A stretch of 64,000 nucleotides of DNA from Scatacola_A faecigallinarum (GCA_018713605.1 DVOM01000027.1:8908-72907); one strand, 5' to 3'; positions 33,748 through 42,474 are shown, counted from the stretch's first letter. Program-made: numbers and translations. Notes: generated by a model not told the origin, from the sequence alone.

Positions 33748-33776
33748 TTACACTTCCGCCAATTCTCAATTACTTT
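33748..33776 (+). promoter_or_regulatory. Candidate promoter of the structured RNA
   Basis: TTACAC (33748-33753) and TACTTT (33771-33776) spaced 17 bases, giving a start near 33783. Moderately close to consensus; supported by the structured RNA and terminator that follow. Confidence 0.45.
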
Positions 33777-33782
33777 GAATTC

Positions 33783-34005
33783 AGCCGTCCGGAAATCTCC
33801 GGCGGTCAGAACCGGAAAACGGTTCGGGGTTGTCACAGACCTCGACAACAACGGATTGGATATAGTCCGTTAATGCTTATATCCCCGACTCTCGTCGGGG
33901 AGACTTTGGCGCATGTTCAGGAGGAAACTCTAAAGGCCAAAGTAGTCGCGTTGTTGAGGCTTGTGAACTCCCCGGCACCCTTCTGTTGAAGATGTGCCTT
34001 TTTTT
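33783..34005 (+). ncRNA. Structured RNA of about 220 nt, family not recognised
   Basis: A long closing helix joins GGGG (33826-33829), TCACA (33833-33837) and CCTCGACAAC (33840-33849) to GTTGTTGAGG (33950-33959), TGTGA (33962-33966) and CCCC (33970-33973). Inside are three hairpins: AACGGA/TCCGTT (33850-33871 region), CCCCGAC-TCTC-GTCGGGG (33883-33900), and ACTTTGGC/GCCAAAGT (33903-33943) capped by GAG-GAAA-CTC. A small AACCG/CGGTT hairpin precedes (33810-33824). An intrinsic terminator ends it 15 bases before an ORF. It could be a free small RNA or a terminating leader (riboswitch-like). It does not show the landmarks of tmRNA, RNase P, SRP or TPP RNAs that I know. Confidence 0.65.
33974..34005 (+). 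terminator. Terminator of the structured RNA, upstream of the 34020 gene
   Basis: GGCAC (33974-33978) with GTGCC (33994-33998), inner CTTC-TGTT-GAAG, then seven T residues (33999-34005). It ends 14 bases before the ATG at 34020. The 656-base gap from 33364 to 34019 otherwise holds only the tRNA-Gln and its signals. Confidence 0.85.
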
Positions 34006-34019
34006 ATGGGAAAAAAACA

Positions 34020-34448
34020 ATGGACATCGAAAACGCTACTTATGCGCAGCTGCTTTATCTGCGCCGTTCTTACCGTCAGGACCTGGCTGCCATCGAAGCC
34101 AAAATTGCCGAACATCGAACCCGGCAGCTCTTTGTCAGAAAACAAAAGCAAAACGAAGTCTTGCAGCAGGTCAACCGCGAATTTTTCAACTTTTTCGGCG
34201 GCGATCCCTTTCTGAACAAAAAGCTCATGGCACCCGTCAGAAACATGTCGCTCTTCATATCCTACGGTCTGAACAAACGCCTGAACGAGCTGGGAATCTT
34301 TTACGTCTGGCAGATTATGCTCCGAACGGAAAAATATTTTCAGGACCACATCGGCGGAAAAGAAACCTCCAAGCTGAAAAACCACCTCGCCGAAAACGGC
34401 CTGTATCTCGGAATGCGGCCCAACGGAACAAAACAGCCCCGCCGGTAA
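34020..34448 (+). CDS. Small protein with RpoA C-terminal-domain-like fold
   Basis: 142 residues. The first half is a charged helical, probably coiled-coil, region (AQLLYLRRSYRQDLAAIEAK ... KQNEVLQQVNREF). The second half (about 78-138) reads like the alpha-CTD helix-hairpin-helix of RNA polymerase: VRNMSLFISYGLNKRLNELGI, then VWQIMLRTEKYFQDHIGG, and the ending LKNHLAENGLYLGMRPNG, which parallels the KxxLxxxGLxLGM ending of RpoA. The rest of RpoA is absent. GGGA lies 9 bases before the ATG. The terminator of the structured RNA lies directly upstream, so expression may depend on read-through. Role unknown; DNA or polymerase binding is an inference. Confidence 0.65.
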   Translation: MDIENATYAQLLYLRRSYRQDLAAIEAKIAEHRTRQLFVRKQKQNEVLQQVNREFFNFFGGDPFLNKKLMAPVRNMSLFISYGLNKRLNELGIFYVWQIMLRTEKYFQDHIGGKETSKLKNHLAENGLYLGMRPNGTKQPRR

Positions 34449-34457
34449 GCGGGGCTG
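34434..34457. terminator. Bidirectional terminator between convergent genes
   Basis: CAGCCCCGC (34434-34442) with GCGGGGCTG (34449-34457), loop CGGTAA, then TTTCTGTT on plus. It serves the 34020 gene and, in reverse, lies right after the aspS stop. Confidence 0.8.
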
Positions 34458-34463
34458 TTTCTG

Positions 34464-36233
34464 TTACTTCTTTTCGTCTTCAACCACTTTGATATGCAGT
34501 TCGTCAAGCTGCTGCTGCGTAACGAAGTTCGGCGCCTGCATCATCAAATCCTGCGCCTTGCCGTTCAACGGGAATAAAATCACGTCGCGGATAATCGGTT
34601 CGTCCAAAAGCAGCATTACCAGCCGGTCAACCCCGTAGGCCGAACCGGCGTGCGGCGGCGCGCCGAACTTAAATGCGCTTATCATGCCGCCGAATTTGCT
34701 GTCGACAACGCTGTGGTCATAACCGGCAATCTCAAAAGCCTTATACATAATTTCCGGCTTATGGTTGCGCACCGCGCCCGACAGCAGTTCTACGCCGTTG
34801 CAGACAAAATCGTACTGGTAAGCATAAATGTCCAACGGATTCTTGCCGTTCAGTGCATCCATTCCGCCCTGCGGCATCGAGAACGGATTATGCGAAAATT
34901 CAACAGCGCCAGTTTCTTCGTTTTCTTCATAAAACGGAAAATCGACAATCCAGCACATTTTAAACGTATTTTCGTCAATCAGGCCGAGTTCTTCGCCGAC
35001 CTTGTTGCGCAAACGGCCGGTAAACTTGTCAAACTTCATGCCCTTGCCGGCCATAAAGACAACCGCATCGCCGTCCTTAGCGCCGGTTTCTTTCTTAAAT
35101 TCCTCCAGCTTTTCGGCGCTCAGCAGTTTGGCAATACCCTTGGCGCCGCCGGCTGCATAAGCGATGTAGGCAATGCCGCCCATGCCTTCTTCCTTGGCAT
35201 AAGCGTCAAGCTTGTCAAAGAAAGAGCGCGGCTTCTCGCCGGCGCCGGCAACAACCATCGCCTTAATAACCCTGCCCTCTTTGGCCAGATTGTCATAAAC
35301 GCCGAAACCCGATTCTCCGAACAGTCCGGTAACATTCTGCAAAACCAGCGGATTGCGCAGATCCGGCTTATCGGAACCATAATTCATCATCGCCTCGCGG
35401 AACGGAATATGGACATATGGCGCCTGGTCGACTTTTTTGCCGTTGGCAAATTCGTTGAAGATTGTCCCCAGCGTGTGCTCAATAACCTTAAACACGTCGT
35501 CCTGCGTGGCAAAAGACATTTCCATATCCATCTGATAAAATTCGCCCGGTGAACGGTCCGCACGCGGGTCTTCGTCGCGGAAACACGGCGCAATCTGAAA
35601 ATATTTGTCAAACCCCGAAACCATCAGCAGCTGCTTAAACTGCTGCGGCGCCTGCGGCAGGGCATAAAAGCGCCCCGGATTCAGCCTTGACGGCACCAGA
35701 AAGTCCCGCGCGCCTTCCGGCGACGAAGCGGTCAAAATCGGCGTCTGATATTCGGTAAAGCCCTGCTCCCGCATCAGTTCGCGGGAACGCTGAATAACCG
35801 CCGAGCGCAGCAAAATGTTTTTGTGAATGCGGTCTTTGCGCAAATCCAGAAACCGATACTTAAGGCGCATTTCTTCCGGCGCATCGTCTTCCACCGCGAC
35901 CTGAAACGGCAGAATTTCAGCCTCGGAATAAACCTCAAGGGCATCGACCTTGATTTCGATGTCGCCGGTCGGAATATTTTTGTTGATGCTCTCGCGCATC
36001 ATGACTTTGCCGCTGATGCCGATAACCGATTCGGGACGGATGGCCTCGATTTTTTCAAACAAGTCGGAGGAGCTGTCGAACACACACTGGGTAATGCCGT
36101 AATGGTCTCGCAAATCCACAAAACAGAGATTGCCCAGATTTCTCTTGCGGTGAATCCACCCCGCAAGCTTAACTTCCTTGTTGACGTCCGAACTTCTCAG
36201 TTCGCCGCAGGTGTGAGTACGATAGCTGTTCAT
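34464..36233 (-). CDS. aspS: Aspartyl-tRNA synthetase
   Basis: About 589 residues; ATG 36233 (MNSYRTHTCGEL) has GAGG 6 bases upstream. Anticodon-binding OB fold (about 1-105), class II catalytic core with motif 2 RDEDPRADRSPGEFYQMDMEM (about 215-235), the bacterial insertion domain (about 285-410) and motif 3 GSAYGVDRLVMLLL (about 525-538). Attaches Asp to tRNA-Asp; alphaproteobacterial enzymes are often non-discriminating and also charge tRNA-Asn. Single gene with its own promoter region at 36234-36425. Confidence 0.96.
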   Translation of the reverse strand: MNSYRTHTCGELRSSDVNKEVKLAGWIHRKRNLGNLCFVDLRDHYGITQCVFDSSSDLFEKIEAIRPESVIGISGKVMMRESINKNIPTGDIEIKVDALEVYSEAEILPFQVAVEDDAPEEMRLKYRFLDLRKDRIHKNILLRSAVIQRSRELMREQGFTEYQTPILTASSPEGARDFLVPSRLNPGRFYALPQAPQQFKQLLMVSGFDKYFQIAPCFRDEDPRADRSPGEFYQMDMEMSFATQDDVFKVIEHTLGTIFNEFANGKKVDQAPYVHIPFREAMMNYGSDKPDLRNPLVLQNVTGLFGESGFGVYDNLAKEGRVIKAMVVAGAGEKPRSFFDKLDAYAKEEGMGGIAYIAYAAGGAKGIAKLLSAEKLEEFKKETGAKDGDAVVFMAGKGMKFDKFTGRLRNKVGEELGLIDENTFKMCWIVDFPFYEENEETGAVEFSHNPFSMPQGGMDALNGKNPLDIYAYQYDFVCNGVELLSGAVRNHKPEIMYKAFEIAGYDHSVVDSKFGGMISAFKFGAPPHAGSAYGVDRLVMLLLDEPIIRDVILFPLNGKAQDLMMQAPNFVTQQQLDELHIKVVEDEKK

Positions 36234-36425
36234 AAAAAACCTCATTTTCGTTATTATAATTTAGATTTAATTGTTAAAACGAATTTCTCCCGAAAGCAAG
36301 CAAAACTTAAGAAATCAGCACCGAAAATCGGCTTTTCCGTCAAAAACGGCTTGCACCGGCCTTAAAAAAATATTAAACATCAGGAACTATGCTGAAAGCA
36401 GCTTGAAAACAACGGATTGAATTTT

Positions 36426-37589
36426 ATGAAACTGATTGAAAACACATCGGAACTGATAAGCTTCTGTCAGGAACTGAACCGGAAGCCTTTCATTGCCGTA
36501 GATCTGGAATTCCTGCGCGAAAAATCTTACTACGCCAAACTCTGCCTGATTCAGGTCGCCGCGCCGGACACAGCCGCCATCATTGACCCGCTGGCGCCCG
36601 GAATTGAACTGGAAGCCTTCTTCGCCGTACTGCACAACCCGGAAGTGGTCAAAGTCTTCCATTCCGGCCGCCAGGACATCGAAATCATTTACCATCAGGC
36701 CGGTTTCATTCCCGAACCGCTGTTCGACACGCAGACGGCCGCTCAGGTCTTCGGCTTCGGCGAAGCGATCAGCTACGAAAATCTGGTCAAAACCATTCTC
36801 GGCATTCAGCTGGACAAAAGCTGCCGCCTTTCCGACTGGAGTCTGCGCCCGCTGGACGCCAAACAGCTTGAATATGCGCTTTCCGACGTTACCCATCTGG
36901 TGCCCGTTTATGAACATCTGCGCGGCAAACTGGCCGAAAGCGGCCGCGAACACTGGCTTGACGAAGAATTTGCCGCTCTTGCCGACCCCGAAACCTATAT
37001 CGTGCACCCCGAAGACGTCTGGCAGAAAATCAAACACCGGTCGCACAACGGCCGCCTGCTGACCGTTTTGCGCGAACTTGCCGCCTGGCGCGAACGCCGG
37101 GCGCAAAGCAAAGACACGCCGCGCCAGAGCATTATCAGGGACGACTGCCTGCTCAACATTGCCGCCGCCTGCCCTGACTGCCGCGAAGATCTGGAAAAAA
37201 TCCGCAACATCCGCAAAGACGTCGTTACCGGCAAACTGGGCGAAGAAATTCTGGAAGTCATTCAAAAAGCCGTCAAAATTCCGCCTTCGGCCTATGTCAA
37301 ACCCGAGCACGAAAAAATGCTGCCGGTCGGCGCCGCGGCCTTATACGAACTTTTGCGCCTGCTTCTGAAAATCCGCTCGCAGGAACAAGGCGTAATTCCC
37401 AGGCTGATTGCTTCCGACGACGATCTCAAACGGCTGGCAGTTTTTTCCGACAGAAAAAACCCCGTTCTCCGGGGCTGGCGTTTTGAAATCTTCGGCCGGG
37501 ACGCCGTGGCGCTGCGGGAGGGAAAACTGAGCATCTCTTACGACGCCGAACGCCATCGCATTGAAATCGGCGAAAAAGCCGGGAACTGA
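36426..37589 (+). CDS. rnd: Ribonuclease D
   Basis: About 387 residues from ATG 36426; an in-frame TTG nine bases earlier is less likely. DEDD exonuclease: Exo I AVDLEFLREKSYYAKLCLIQ (Asp and Glu), Exo II VFHSGRQDIEII (Asp), Exo III LEYALSDVTHLVPVYEHL (Tyr and Asp). HRDC domains follow (about 215-300). Trims tRNA 3' ends. Single gene ending at a strong terminator. Confidence 0.94.
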   Translation: MKLIENTSELISFCQELNRKPFIAVDLEFLREKSYYAKLCLIQVAAPDTAAIIDPLAPGIELEAFFAVLHNPEVVKVFHSGRQDIEIIYHQAGFIPEPLFDTQTAAQVFGFGEAISYENLVKTILGIQLDKSCRLSDWSLRPLDAKQLEYALSDVTHLVPVYEHLRGKLAESGREHWLDEEFAALADPETYIVHPEDVWQKIKHRSHNGRLLTVLRELAAWRERRAQSKDTPRQSIIRDDCLLNIAAACPDCREDLEKIRNIRKDVVTGKLGEEILEVIQKAVKIPPSAYVKPEHEKMLPVGAAALYELLRLLLKIRSQEQGVIPRLIASDDDLKRLAVFSDRKNPVLRGWRFEIFGRDAVALREGKLSISYDAERHRIEIGEKAGN

Positions 37590-37604
37590 TCCCGGCTTTG
37601 TTTT
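37575..37604. terminator. Terminator at the end of rnd
   Basis: AAAGCCGGG (37575-37583), loop AACTGAT, CCCGGCTTT (37591-37599), then GTTTT. The 5' arm is inside the last codons of rnd. It may also serve the convergent regulator gene. Confidence 0.85.
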
Positions 37605-37606
37605 GC

Positions 37607-37897
37607 CTATTTGTAAGGCTGATTATACAAACTGTCCAGCAGCTGCAAAATTTTCAGCGCCTTTTCGCTCTTAATCGAATAATAAATCGTCTGCGCCTCC
37701 CGCCGGGTTTTGACCACGTTCTCCGCCCGCAAAATGGCCAGATGCTGCGACAGGGCCGACTGACTCAGGCCGACGGCCTTCTCAAGTTCGGTTACGTTCA
37801 TCTCGTTTTGCATCAGATAATACAAAATTTCCAGACGCCGTGCGTTGCCCATCGCTTTCAGCAGCTTTGACCCCGGTACTATCGCTAAATTCTTCAT
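37607..37897 (-). CDS. ArsR-family transcriptional regulator
   Basis: About 96 residues; ATG 37897 has GAGGAG 7 bases upstream, so the ATG 15 bases earlier is not used. Winged helix: LLKAMGNARRLEILYYLMQNEMNVTELEKAVGLSQSALSQHLAILRAENVV, then the wing REAQTIYYSIKS. Two Cys-type metal sites of ArsR/SmtB are absent, so it is a metal-independent member, perhaps of the BigR/SoxR-like group without its cysteines. Isolated gene; targets unknown. Confidence 0.88.
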   Translation of the reverse strand: MKNLAIVPGSKLLKAMGNARRLEILYYLMQNEMNVTELEKAVGLSQSALSQHLAILRAENVVKTRREAQTIYYSIKSEKALKILQLLDSLYNQPYK

Positions 37898-38071
37898 CTC
37901 GCTTCTCCTCATTTAACTGATTCTAATTTAGCATGATTCCAAGGCGCAAAACAGTTCTAGACAAACCAATTGCTATATATACTTGTTGATGATGGCATAA
38001 AGTAGAGATTCCGAGTTGCCATCGGAAAATTATTATAATATGATGACCTGAACCTAACGGAGAGAAACAAA

Positions 38072-38317
38072 ATGGAAGAAAAAGACATTAAGGATCTGAG
38101 CTTTGAAGAAGCGCTTGCTCGGCTTGAAAATCTGGTTCGCGAACTGGAAAGCGGACGCATCAGGCTTGACGACGCCGTTACCGCCTACGAGCGCGCCGTA
38201 AGCCTCAAAAAGCTTTGCGAAAACAAGCTCAGAGACGCACAGCTTAAAATCGAAAAAATCGAAATTACCCCCGACGGCGAAACAAAACTGAGCGAACTGG
38301 ATAAAATCGAAAACTGA
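38072..38317 (+). CDS. xseB: Exodeoxyribonuclease VII small subunit
   Basis: 81-residue XseB. Signature LSFEEALARLENLVRELESGRIRLDDAVTAYERAVSLKKLCENKLRDAQLKIEKI in helical hairpin form. Pairs with XseA, encoded here at 51022-52389, to degrade single-stranded DNA. It is 16 bases upstream of ispA, the conserved xseB-ispA pair. A TATAAT at 38034-38039 is a plausible -10 element. Confidence 0.94.
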   Translation: MEEKDIKDLSFEEALARLENLVRELESGRIRLDDAVTAYERAVSLKKLCENKLRDAQLKIEKIEITPDGETKLSELDKIEN

Positions 38318-38333
38318 TTACGGACGATGCGAC

Positions 38334-39233
38334 ATGACCGACATTAAAGAAAAACTGAGCGCCTTTTCCCGGCGTTTCAACGACTGCCTGCCCGAATTCT
38401 TTACCCTTCCGACCGGCCCCGAAAAAAGAGTGGTTCAGGCCATGGAATATTCGGTCATGAACGGCGGCAAACGCCTGCGGCCTTTCCTTGTCTGCGAGTG
38501 CGCCGCCCTGTTCGGCGTACCGGAGGAAAAATCTTTCCGCACCGCTGTCGCGCTTGAAATGCTGCATTCCTATTCGCTCATTCACGACGATCTCCCCGCC
38601 ATGGACAATGACGACCTCCGCCGCGGCAAACCAACCTGCCACAAGCAGTTTGACGAAGCCACCGCCATTTTGGCCGGCGACGGTCTGCTGACCTATGCCT
38701 TTGAAATCATCAGCGACGAAAAGACGCATCCGCGGCCGGTCATCCGCAGCCGTCTGGTCAAACTTCTGGCCGAAGCCGCCGGCGCCTTCAACGGCATGAT
38801 TGCCGGGCAAATGCTTGACCTTTACGCCGAAAACCTCAAAAACCCCGCCGAACCCGAAAAACTGATTAAAAACATTGAAGAAATGAAGACCGGCCGCCTG
38901 CTCCGTTACGCCTGCGAAGCCGGCGCCGTTCTCGGCAACGCGCAGGGCGAAAAATATCAGGCGCTGATTGACTACTCGCGCCGTATCGGCATCGCTTTCC
39001 AGATTGCCGACGACATTCTCGACGTCGAAGGAAACCAGGCGCTGGTCGGCAAAACCCTGAACAAAGACGCCGAACAGGGAAAAATTACCTTTGTCGGCAT
39101 CTACGGCCTGTCCAAAGCCAAACAAATTGCCAAAGACTTCATAATCGAAGCCGAGCAGGTTTTGGACATCTTCGGAAATAAGGCCCAAACCTTAAAGGAA
39201 CTGGCACACTTCATCATCGAACGCAAATCTTAG
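38334..39233 (+). CDS. ispA: Farnesyl diphosphate synthase
   Basis: 299-residue trans-prenyltransferase. First Asp-rich motif HDDLPAMDNDDLRRGKPT (about 85-102), second motif FQIADDILDVEG (about 222-233), plus GGKRLRP near residue 43. Condenses IPP with DMAPP and GPP to C15, feeding quinones and undecaprenyl phosphate. Cotranscribed with xseB; the usual following dxs gene is absent here. Confidence 0.93.
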   Translation: MTDIKEKLSAFSRRFNDCLPEFFTLPTGPEKRVVQAMEYSVMNGGKRLRPFLVCECAALFGVPEEKSFRTAVALEMLHSYSLIHDDLPAMDNDDLRRGKPTCHKQFDEATAILAGDGLLTYAFEIISDEKTHPRPVIRSRLVKLLAEAAGAFNGMIAGQMLDLYAENLKNPAEPEKLIKNIEEMKTGRLLRYACEAGAVLGNAQGEKYQALIDYSRRIGIAFQIADDILDVEGNQALVGKTLNKDAEQGKITFVGIYGLSKAKQIAKDFIIEAEQVLDIFGNKAQTLKELAHFIIERKS

Positions 39234-39261
39234 CATGCGGAACGCCGTCAAAACGTATTTA

Positions 39262-40092
39262 TTACAGGTATCTGTACTTATTGGCGCGATATGTTCCCAG
39301 AACATGAATGGATTCTGAAAAGAATTTCAGCTCATCAAAAGCATTATGAAAAGCTTTTCTGGACGGGTGCGATTCTATCTCGGCATAAAACTGCGCCGAA
39401 ACAAACTTCCCTTCCAGCAGATAACTCTCAAGTTTTGTAATGTTGATGCCATTAGTGGCAAAGCCGCCCAGCGCCTTGTACAATGCCGCCGGAATGTTTT
39501 TGGCCTTGAATATGAACGAAGTGATAAATTCGCCGCCGTCGTCTTCGGGAATTTCCGGTTCCCGTGCCATAATCAGAAAACGGGTCGTGTTGTTGCGGGC
39601 GTTTTCAATATTCGGCGCCACCACGTCCAGCCCGTAAATTTCGCCGGCCAGTTTGGAGGCGATTGCGGCTATTGACTTATCCTGAAACTTCAGCACGTCC
39701 TGACAGCTGAGCGCCGTGTCAATGCGCGCCGTCGGCTTAATGCCGTGTCTTTTCAGAAACTCCGAACACTGCGCCAGCGCCTGCGGATGCGACGAAGCCG
39801 ATTTTACGTCCGCAAGTTTGGTCCCGGGCAAACCGAGCAACTGATGATTAATCGGCAGAAAAAACTCGCCGATAATATGCAAACCGGTCTGCGGCAGCAG
39901 AAAATGCACGTCGGAAACCCGCCCGGCATTGGAGTTCTCCACCGGAATCATCGCCAGATCGGCCTCTCCTTCGCTTACCAGGTTCATGGCTTTTTCAAAA
40001 GTGTCGCAGGGCAGATATTCCTGCCCGGGATAAACCGTCATTGAGGCAATGTGCGAATAAGCGCCGGCCACGCCCTGATAGGCTATTCTCAT
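39262..40092 (-). CDS. pheA: Prephenate dehydratase
   Basis: 276 residues, monofunctional form. Catalytic domain (about 1-180) with AYQGVAGAYSH and the essential Thr in NTTRFLIM (about 166-173); C-terminal ACT regulatory domain (about 190-276, INITKLESYLLEGKF, where the usual ESRP reads ESYL, so phenylalanine feedback binding may differ). Converts prephenate to phenylpyruvate. AAGGAG precedes the start. Single gene. Confidence 0.93.
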   Translation of the reverse strand: MRIAYQGVAGAYSHIASMTVYPGQEYLPCDTFEKAMNLVSEGEADLAMIPVENSNAGRVSDVHFLLPQTGLHIIGEFFLPINHQLLGLPGTKLADVKSASSHPQALAQCSEFLKRHGIKPTARIDTALSCQDVLKFQDKSIAAIASKLAGEIYGLDVVAPNIENARNNTTRFLIMAREPEIPEDDGGEFITSFIFKAKNIPAALYKALGGFATNGINITKLESYLLEGKFVSAQFYAEIESHPSRKAFHNAFDELKFFSESIHVLGTYRANKYRYL

Positions 40093-40171
40093 TTTTTTCA
40101 GCTCCTTAAAAATAACTTGCGTCAGGCAAGTTTATATAATATAACAGCCTGAAAATAAAGGACGAAAAAGC

Positions 40172-41254
40172 ATGAAAGTGGATATTTTTGATTTTGACCT
40201 CGACCGCAGCCTGATTGCCGACAAACCGGCCAGCCCGAGAGACAGCTCCAAACTTTTGGACTTGTCCGAAGAAGACAGGATAACCGATCGCGTTTTCTAT
40301 GAACTGCCCGAAATCCTGCACGAAGGCGACGTTCTCGTTTTCAACGACACCAAGGTCATTCCGGCGCGGCTTTACGGCAAACGCGGCGAAGCTCAGGTTG
40401 AAGTCACGCTCTACCACCCGGTTGACGGCATCCGCTGGCAGTCCTTCATAAAAAATGCCAAACGTCTGCGCCCCGGCGACACGGTTGCCTTTTACACCGC
40501 CGAAATCCCGGCCGAAAAATCGGATTTCACCGCCGAAGTCCTGGAAAAAAACGGCGAAGACGGCGTTTTGCTCAAATTCGACTGCGACCCGAAAAATCTC
40601 GGCCATTACCTGGAAAAATACGGTTCAATGCCGTTGCCGCCTTATATCAAACGCGAAAAACCCGCCGATGGCCTGTGGAGCAAATATAACGACAAAGAAG
40701 ATTATCAGACCGTCTATGCCAGACACGAAGGTGCCGTTGCCGCACCGACCGCCGGCCTGCATTTTACCCCGCGCGTCCTGGAGGCTTTGGATAAAAAAGG
40801 CGTCAAAAAGGTTTTTCTGACCCTGCATGTCGGCGCCGGAACTTTCCTGCCGGTCAAAGTCGAAGACACCAAAGACCATAAGATGCACGCCGAATACGGC
40901 GTCATTTCCCCGGACGCCTGCAAGATAATAAACGAAGCGAAAAAGAACGGCAACCGCATTATCGCCGTCGGCACAACCTCTCTGCGCTTGTTGGAAAGCG
41001 CCGCCGACGACAACGGAATCCTGCACCCTTTTACCGGCGAAACCGACATTTTCATCACGCCGGGCTACAGGTTCAAAATCATCGACTACATCATCACCAA
41101 TTTCCATCTGCCCAAATCGACGCTGTTCATGCTCATCTGCGCCATCGCCGGCACCGAACGCATGCAGGCGGCCTACCGCTACGCCATGGAGCACAAATAC
41201 CGCTTTTATTCTTACGGCGACAGTTCGATTTTAAAATGCGTAAACAAAATTTAA
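40172..41254 (+). CDS. queA: S-adenosylmethionine:tRNA ribosyltransferase-isomerase
   Basis: 360 residues. Makes epoxyqueuosine from preQ1 at tRNA position 34. Family blocks: FDLDRSLIADKPASPRDSSKLL, LVFNDTKVIPARLYG, KYGSMPLPPYIKR, YQTVYARHEGAVAAPTAGLHF, LHVGAGTFLPVK, and GTTSLRLLES. Single gene; AAGGAC precedes the ATG. The other queuosine genes are not in the window. Confidence 0.96.
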   Translation: MKVDIFDFDLDRSLIADKPASPRDSSKLLDLSEEDRITDRVFYELPEILHEGDVLVFNDTKVIPARLYGKRGEAQVEVTLYHPVDGIRWQSFIKNAKRLRPGDTVAFYTAEIPAEKSDFTAEVLEKNGEDGVLLKFDCDPKNLGHYLEKYGSMPLPPYIKREKPADGLWSKYNDKEDYQTVYARHEGAVAAPTAGLHFTPRVLEALDKKGVKKVFLTLHVGAGTFLPVKVEDTKDHKMHAEYGVISPDACKIINEAKKNGNRIIAVGTTSLRLLESAADDNGILHPFTGETDIFITPGYRFKIIDYIITNFHLPKSTLFMLICAIAGTERMQAAYRYAMEHKYRFYSYGDSSILKCVNKI

Positions 41255-41294
41255 ACCACTTCCCGCCTATGATACGGCATAAGGGAGAAACAGG

Positions 41295-42470
41295 GTGCTC
41301 AAACTGAACATAAGCTTGGAAAAGATTCTGCCGCTGCTGAAAAACACGTTTCTGCCGGCACTGGTTTTCGGTGCCGGAGTTATCGGGTTCTATGCGGCCA
41401 ACCCGTTTCCTGAATCTTCGCTGCTTACGCTGCACAGCCTGTTTTACGTTCTCAGTTTCGCAACTTTTCTGATTTTGCTCTACTTCGACAGCCGCAAACC
41501 GGTCTTTTTTATCCTGATAACCGTTTTGAGCTATATTTTGATAAACTATGTCAAAAAGAACGGGGGCGAAAGCTATCAGTCTTCGGCCGAATACCTTAAC
41601 CTTTGCTTTTTCCTGCCGCTCAATCTAACGATTTTTTACTTTTTGCCCGGCGGCAAACTGTTGCGGAAAGAAAATGTCTGGCTCCTGCTCTCGGTCTTTG
41701 CCCAGTTTGCCGTTGCCGAAAAGCTGAGCGCTGCGGGGCTGGCTCCGGCATGGAACTTTAGCGACACGCCTTCTTCCGGTCTCAACGGCCTCAGCCTGAT
41801 ATTCTTTGCCCTCATGCTTTGCGCTTTTTTCATCCGGGCGTCGGTCAGCGGTTCCATTGTCGACACCGCTTTGTTTTTTGCCGGTTTTGAAATTTTCCTC
41901 GGCTTTTACTATTCGCTGCTGCCCTCGGCGTTGACGATCTTCTTTGCCGCCGCCATGCTCAGCATTGCCGTCGCCGTCGTTCAGGATATTTATTATTCCA
42001 CCTACCGCGATGTCCTGACCGGACTTGCCGGACGCAACGCGTTTATAATCAACGCCAAAAATTTTCCGCTCAAATACTCGGTCGGCATTGTCTGTATCGA
42101 CGATTACGAAAAGCTCGGTCAGGTCTTTGGCCGCATGGGGCAAAACGCGCTTACGAAAATGATTGCTTCCCGCATTACCGAAACTGAATTTGAAAATCAG
42201 GTTTATCGTTATACGCCGGACGAATTCGTCATCATTTTCAAAAAGGAAGACAAAAACGAAGGCTTCGACCGGCTGGAAAAAATCCGCCGTGCCGTCGCCT
42301 CGGCCGAATTTATGCTCGGCCGCCGCAAAAAGCCGATAAAACTGACCGTGTCCTGTGCGGTTTCCGAAAAAAAACGCAGCGACGCCAACTCAGTCGAAGT
42401 TCTGGTTCGTGCCCATAAGGCCCTGCAAAAAACTTACAAATTTACCCAAAACGTCACTTCCAAAGCCTAA
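41295..42470 (+). CDS. Membrane protein with degenerate GGDEF domain
   Basis: 391 residues starting at GTG 41295 (GGGAG upstream). Seven or so membrane helices (about 19-230) are followed by a GGDEF-type domain (about 236-385) starting YRDVLTGLAGRNAF. The active-site loop reads RYTPDEFVIIF (305-315) in place of RYGGDEF, so both glycines are lost (TPDEF). It is probably unable to make cyclic di-GMP and may act as a sensor or binder. No EAL domain. Close to lgt but in convergent orientation (gap of four bases). Confidence 0.8.
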   Translation: MLKLNISLEKILPLLKNTFLPALVFGAGVIGFYAANPFPESSLLTLHSLFYVLSFATFLILLYFDSRKPVFFILITVLSYILINYVKKNGGESYQSSAEYLNLCFFLPLNLTIFYFLPGGKLLRKENVWLLLSVFAQFAVAEKLSAAGLAPAWNFSDTPSSGLNGLSLIFFALMLCAFFIRASVSGSIVDTALFFAGFEIFLGFYYSLLPSALTIFFAAAMLSIAVAVVQDIYYSTYRDVLTGLAGRNAFIINAKNFPLKYSVGIVCIDDYEKLGQVFGRMGQNALTKMIASRITETEFENQVYRYTPDEFVIIFKKEDKNEGFDRLEKIRRAVASAEFMLGRRKKPIKLTVSCAVSEKKRSDANSVEVLVRAHKALQKTYKFTQNVTSKA

Positions 42471-42474
42471 AAAA

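Noticed and set aside
33443..33873. Frames crossing tRNA-Gln on both strands
   Set aside because: They run through the tRNA, its terminator and the structured RNA; no start signals.
33783..34005. Assignment of the structured RNA to SRP, 6S, RNase P or tmRNA
   Set aside because: The SRP GGAAG loop context, the RNase P conserved GAGGAAAGTCC block, a tmRNA tag frame and the 6S central bubble could not be found convincingly.
35387..35552. Long plus-strand frame opposite aspS
   Set aside because: Shadow of aspS; no domain and no start signal.
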